A DNA stretch of 64,000 bases from Puccinia triticina (taxonomy: Eukaryota > Basidiomycota > Pucciniomycetes > Pucciniales > Pucciniaceae): assembly GCF_026914185.1 (NCBI RefSeq), contig NC_070558.1, forward strand, positions 1,116,001 through 1,180,000, read 5' to 3'. Both the position numbers and the translations under genes were made by a program. Below, piece after piece: positions 61,538 to 64,000 of the stretch. Under the pieces are notes generated by a model. It did not search any database, was not told the origin of the DNA, and saw only the letters and a list, made by a program, of their open reading frames with translations. Within the stretch, counting starts at the first letter, position 1. Each line of letters begins with the position of its first letter.

Positions 61538-64000
61538 ATGTCTTACCAACCTAGAAGAAAATCCTTTTCTGGACCTGTCCCCAAGTGGACACACATACCC
61601 AACCTAGTAATACCCCCATTTGGTGGTCACACAAGACAAGCAAACACTGGATCAGTACTTAATCAATTTGGAAACCCTGGACCTACTGAACAGCCCTGGA
61701 ATGGAAATTATGTCCCTGCAAACTTTGGAGTCAATTACCCTGGAAATCCATACCTACCCACCAATCCTGGCCCCATGAGGAATGCCGATCCTCCTAGTTC
61801 TGGAAGCCCTGCCTTGGACCCTCTCCCTGAACCATTTCAACCTGTAGCAGACCAGTCAGCAAGTATCTCTGCAGCCCAAAATTACCAGATGGGAACCAAC
61901 ACTAGCAATCCTCACCATTTCTTGGAAGCCAATATCCAACTCCCAGCCTACAACCCAGAACCTTTTGGAAGAAAACCTGTCAAGATCAAATCCATGGCCA
62001 AAGGCCTCTTTTTTGATGGTTCCAACATGGAAATCAGTAACTTCATCAAGAGGCTAGAAAATGCTGCTCAACTGGATGGTGCCCTAGGATGTGATATAGC
62101 CATCCAAATCACTGTCTTCTTGGAAGGAGAATCACTGATCAATGAGGTACAGGAAATGACTGAACAGGTTGGCCATGATTGGGAAAAGCTTAAACTGAAA
62201 TTAGTCCAAATATGGGGAAAAATGTTACCTCTCCTCAAGTACACCAGGAATGATTTGGACAAGCTCCTTTTCACTACTCAGGCCAAAGGAATCAAAACTC
62301 AGAAGGAATTCCAGGACTTCAGCATCAAGTTGGACAACCTGGTAGCTTACCTAGTTAGGTGTCAGCATATGGCTAGTGCAGAAGAAATAAGACATGCAGT
62401 ACTCAACTGTGTCAGCACCCCTATCAAGGTATCAGTCTGTAGAGAGCTCCTTAGGGATAGACAAATGCAAAGCTCTGTGGATGGTTCCCATATTCTCCCT
62501 CCTTACCTAGTCATTATGCAATACATCTCCAAGGAATTCAAGACCCTGTCAATTTTGGAGGAAGAAACAACCCAGGAAAAACCCTTAGGAATTCAACAGC
62601 CTGCAAAAATAAGTCAAAAAAACCCAACTCAGGATAAATCCATGGATCAACTCACTAGGAACCTTGCCAGTTGGAATGTCCAAAAACCTTCCCCCTTTAT
62701 CTCTTCCAGTCATGTCCCCTACAAACCAGCTCAATATGAGAGGGACCCTGCAACCCTGAAGTGCAATTACTGTCATATGATGGGCCACACCATGCATAGA
62801 TGCAACCTAGTAAACCTGGATGAACTCAATGGCCTCTGCAAGAAAGAAGGGAATACAGTCAGACTCCCTGATGGATCTCAAGTTCCCTGGGACAGGAATA
62901 CCCCCTACAAGGCAACTGTGGACCAGTTTCACCAAGCAAATAAGCAACCAGGAGTTATCCACTTACCCTCTGGAACACTTAAACCAAATGCACCAGCAAG
63001 TAACCTGGAACCTCAGGTATCCTTTGGAATGATAGATCACATGGACCAAGATGTGGAAGCCTTGATGATCGGTTCTAGAAGATTACCCTTGGACTCAATG
63101 CTGAAGATCAAAGCCAATAGGGGAGACCCGGAAGATGAATCCAGCTCCCCAGTTAGACTTATGACACCTTGCTTGTCAAAAATCACTTCCCAGGTCCTTG
63201 GAAATCTTGGAAATTTAGAAAAATTGGACAACAGAAGAGCAAAGAAGTTAGGATCAGCCAGTGGAACTAATAAAGAAACTTCTATCCCTGGGATTCTCTC
63301 ACCAAACTTAATAGTTAAAGAACCTCCAGATACTCTATTTGCATTCAAAACTAAATTAGAATTAACTGAAGAAAAGGCCACAGAAAATATCAGCCAAAAT
63401 GTCCCCCCAGAAGGAACTTATTCACTCAAGCATGACTCAACCATTGAAGCTACATCTGAAGAAAATAAAACCTCAAAAGAACCCACCCTTGGATGTTGCC
63501 AATCCTTGTTTCTAGAAAATTCTTGCCATTCAAGTCCACTACCCTTGGATATTCTTGGAGCCCAGGCACCTTTTATAGATAGTAAAATAGACTCTTCCTT
63601 GGAACAATTCTCACTACTCTTCACTCAGAATTTTGAGCCCATTCCTCTTTCCAACCAATCCTCAGCCAAATTGGAGACCTGCATTTTCCAGAAGGATCCT
63701 GGTAAACGTATAGACCAAATATCTTCATCAGCCTCCATCACAAAGAGATCAACCTTGGAGTTAGTAGGAAAACCCACATTGGAATTTGGTCCACCTTTTT
63801 TTGAAGAAAATTTTTCCCAGCCAAACTTGCCTTCCTCAAATTATCATGGTGCAAAGTTATCCCTAGTTGATAAAACCTCCATTCCCAACTCAGCATCCAT
63901 TTGTAGTTTGGGAAGACATGTTTTTCACAAAGACCCTGGTAAATCCACAGGAAGAAAATTGGAATCAGCCTCTCTAACAAACAATCCACAGGAATCACAT
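61538..64000 (+). CDS. gag: Gypsy-4 Gag (open to the window edge)
   Basis: Uninterrupted frame from ATG 61538 (MSYQPRRKSFSGP) through the last base, 821 codons with no stop. Pro/Asn-rich N-terminus, capsid-like region about residues 145-330 (GLFFDGSNMEISNFIKRLEN, VQEMTEQVGHDWEKLKLKL), and CCHC knuckle CNYCHMMGHTMHRC near residue 410, then a long Ser/Glu-rich linker. Protease and pol should follow outside the window. The long open frame suggests a young copy. Confidence 0.82.
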   Translation, partial: MSYQPRRKSFSGPVPKWTHIPNLVIPPFGGHTRQANTGSVLNQFGNPGPTEQPWNGNYVPANFGVNYPGNPYLPTNPGPMRNADPPSSGSPALDPLPEPFQPVADQSASISAAQNYQMGTNTSNPHHFLEANIQLPAYNPEPFGRKPVKIKSMAKGLFFDGSNMEISNFIKRLENAAQLDGALGCDIAIQITVFLEGESLINEVQEMTEQVGHDWEKLKLKLVQIWGKMLPLLKYTRNDLDKLLFTTQAKGIKTQKEFQDFSIKLDNLVAYLVRCQHMASAEEIRHAVLNCVSTPIKVSVCRELLRDRQMQSSVDGSHILPPYLVIMQYISKEFKTLSILEEETTQEKPLGIQQPAKISQKNPTQDKSMDQLTRNLASWNVQKPSPFISSSHVPYKPAQYERDPATLKCNYCHMMGHTMHRCNLVNLDELNGLCKKEGNTVRLPDGSQVPWDRNTPYKATVDQFHQANKQPGVIHLPSGTLKPNAPASNLEPQVSFGMIDHMDQDVEALMIGSRRLPLDSMLKIKANRGDPEDESSSPVRLMTPCLSKITSQVLGNLGNLEKLDNRRAKKLGSASGTNKETSIPGILSPNLIVKEPPDTLFAFKTKLELTEEKATENISQNVPPEGTYSLKHDSTIEATSEENKTSKEPTLGCCQSLFLENSCHSSPLPLDILGAQAPFIDSKIDSSLEQFSLLFTQNFEPIPLSNQSSAKLETCIFQKDPGKRIDQISSSASITKRSTLELVGKPTLEFGPPFFEENFSQPNLPSSNYHGAKLSLVDKTSIPNSASICSLGRHVFHKDPGKSTGRKLESASLTNNPQESH

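Overview
This window is almost entirely transposable-element sequence from a eukaryotic, fungal genome. Several genes carry short GT-AG introns. The element mix (Ty3 and Copia LTR elements, a tyrosine-recombinase retroelement, a LINE with RNase H, PIF/Harbinger, hAT, and a CACTA-like transposase fused to an OTU peptidase) together with one compact host gene, CTF8, suggests a repeat-rich basidiomycete, most likely a rust fungus (Pucciniales). The lineage is inferred, not proven.

Layout. 0-4.5 kb: the gag end of a minus-strand Ty3 element (Gypsy-1) with its LTR, then a 340-nt LTR of another family. 4.6-5.7 kb: an internally deleted hAT element keeping N-terminal transposase exons. 6.2-6.8 kb: the two-exon CTF8 gene lying between transposon-like ends. 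7.2-9.4 kb: a LINE 3' fragment and the reverse-transcriptase/RNase H end of a tyrosine-recombinase retroelement. 9.46-15.17 kb: Copia-1, inserted in that element (TSD CCGGT); its recombinase resumes at 15.17 kb. 16.2-19.9 kb: a decayed LINE split by a ~1-kb LTR. 19.9-20.6 kb: a 26-copy palindromic 28-bp minisatellite. 20.9-21.6 kb: a MITE. 21.8-25.6 kb: the two convergent genes of a PIF/Harbinger element; the Myb-like one is broken by two solo LTRs. 25.8-26.8 kb: another solo LTR. 27-31.3 kb: decayed retroelement pieces and LTRs. 31.6-33.2 kb: an island of three palindromic repeat families. 33.6-34.2 kb: a small repeat-protein ORF.

34.7-59.2 kb is one nested structure. The outermost layer is a minus-strand transposase-OTU gene. 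Gypsy-3, a chromovirus (35.15-40.94 kb), and Copia-2 (41.32-55.98 kb) are inserted in it. Copia-2 is itself interrupted in its reverse-transcriptase/RNase H region by a full-length Ty3 element, Gypsy-2 (46.10-55.08 kb). Removing each insertion with one TSD copy restores an open frame. 59.2-60.4 kb holds a divergent multi-exon gene, interrupted by the LTR of Gypsy-4, whose gag ORF runs off the right edge.

The most unusual signals are: tandem copies of the Copia-1 leader in its LTRs that precisely lack two introns; a 71-80-nt GTAAGT...GTGAG module repeated seven times in two related Ty3 elements; a DNA copy of the 3' half of mature tRNA-Tyr beside the Gypsy-2 primer-binding site; recurrent Asp-to-Asn changes in catalytic sites of unrelated elements; and the palindrome island.
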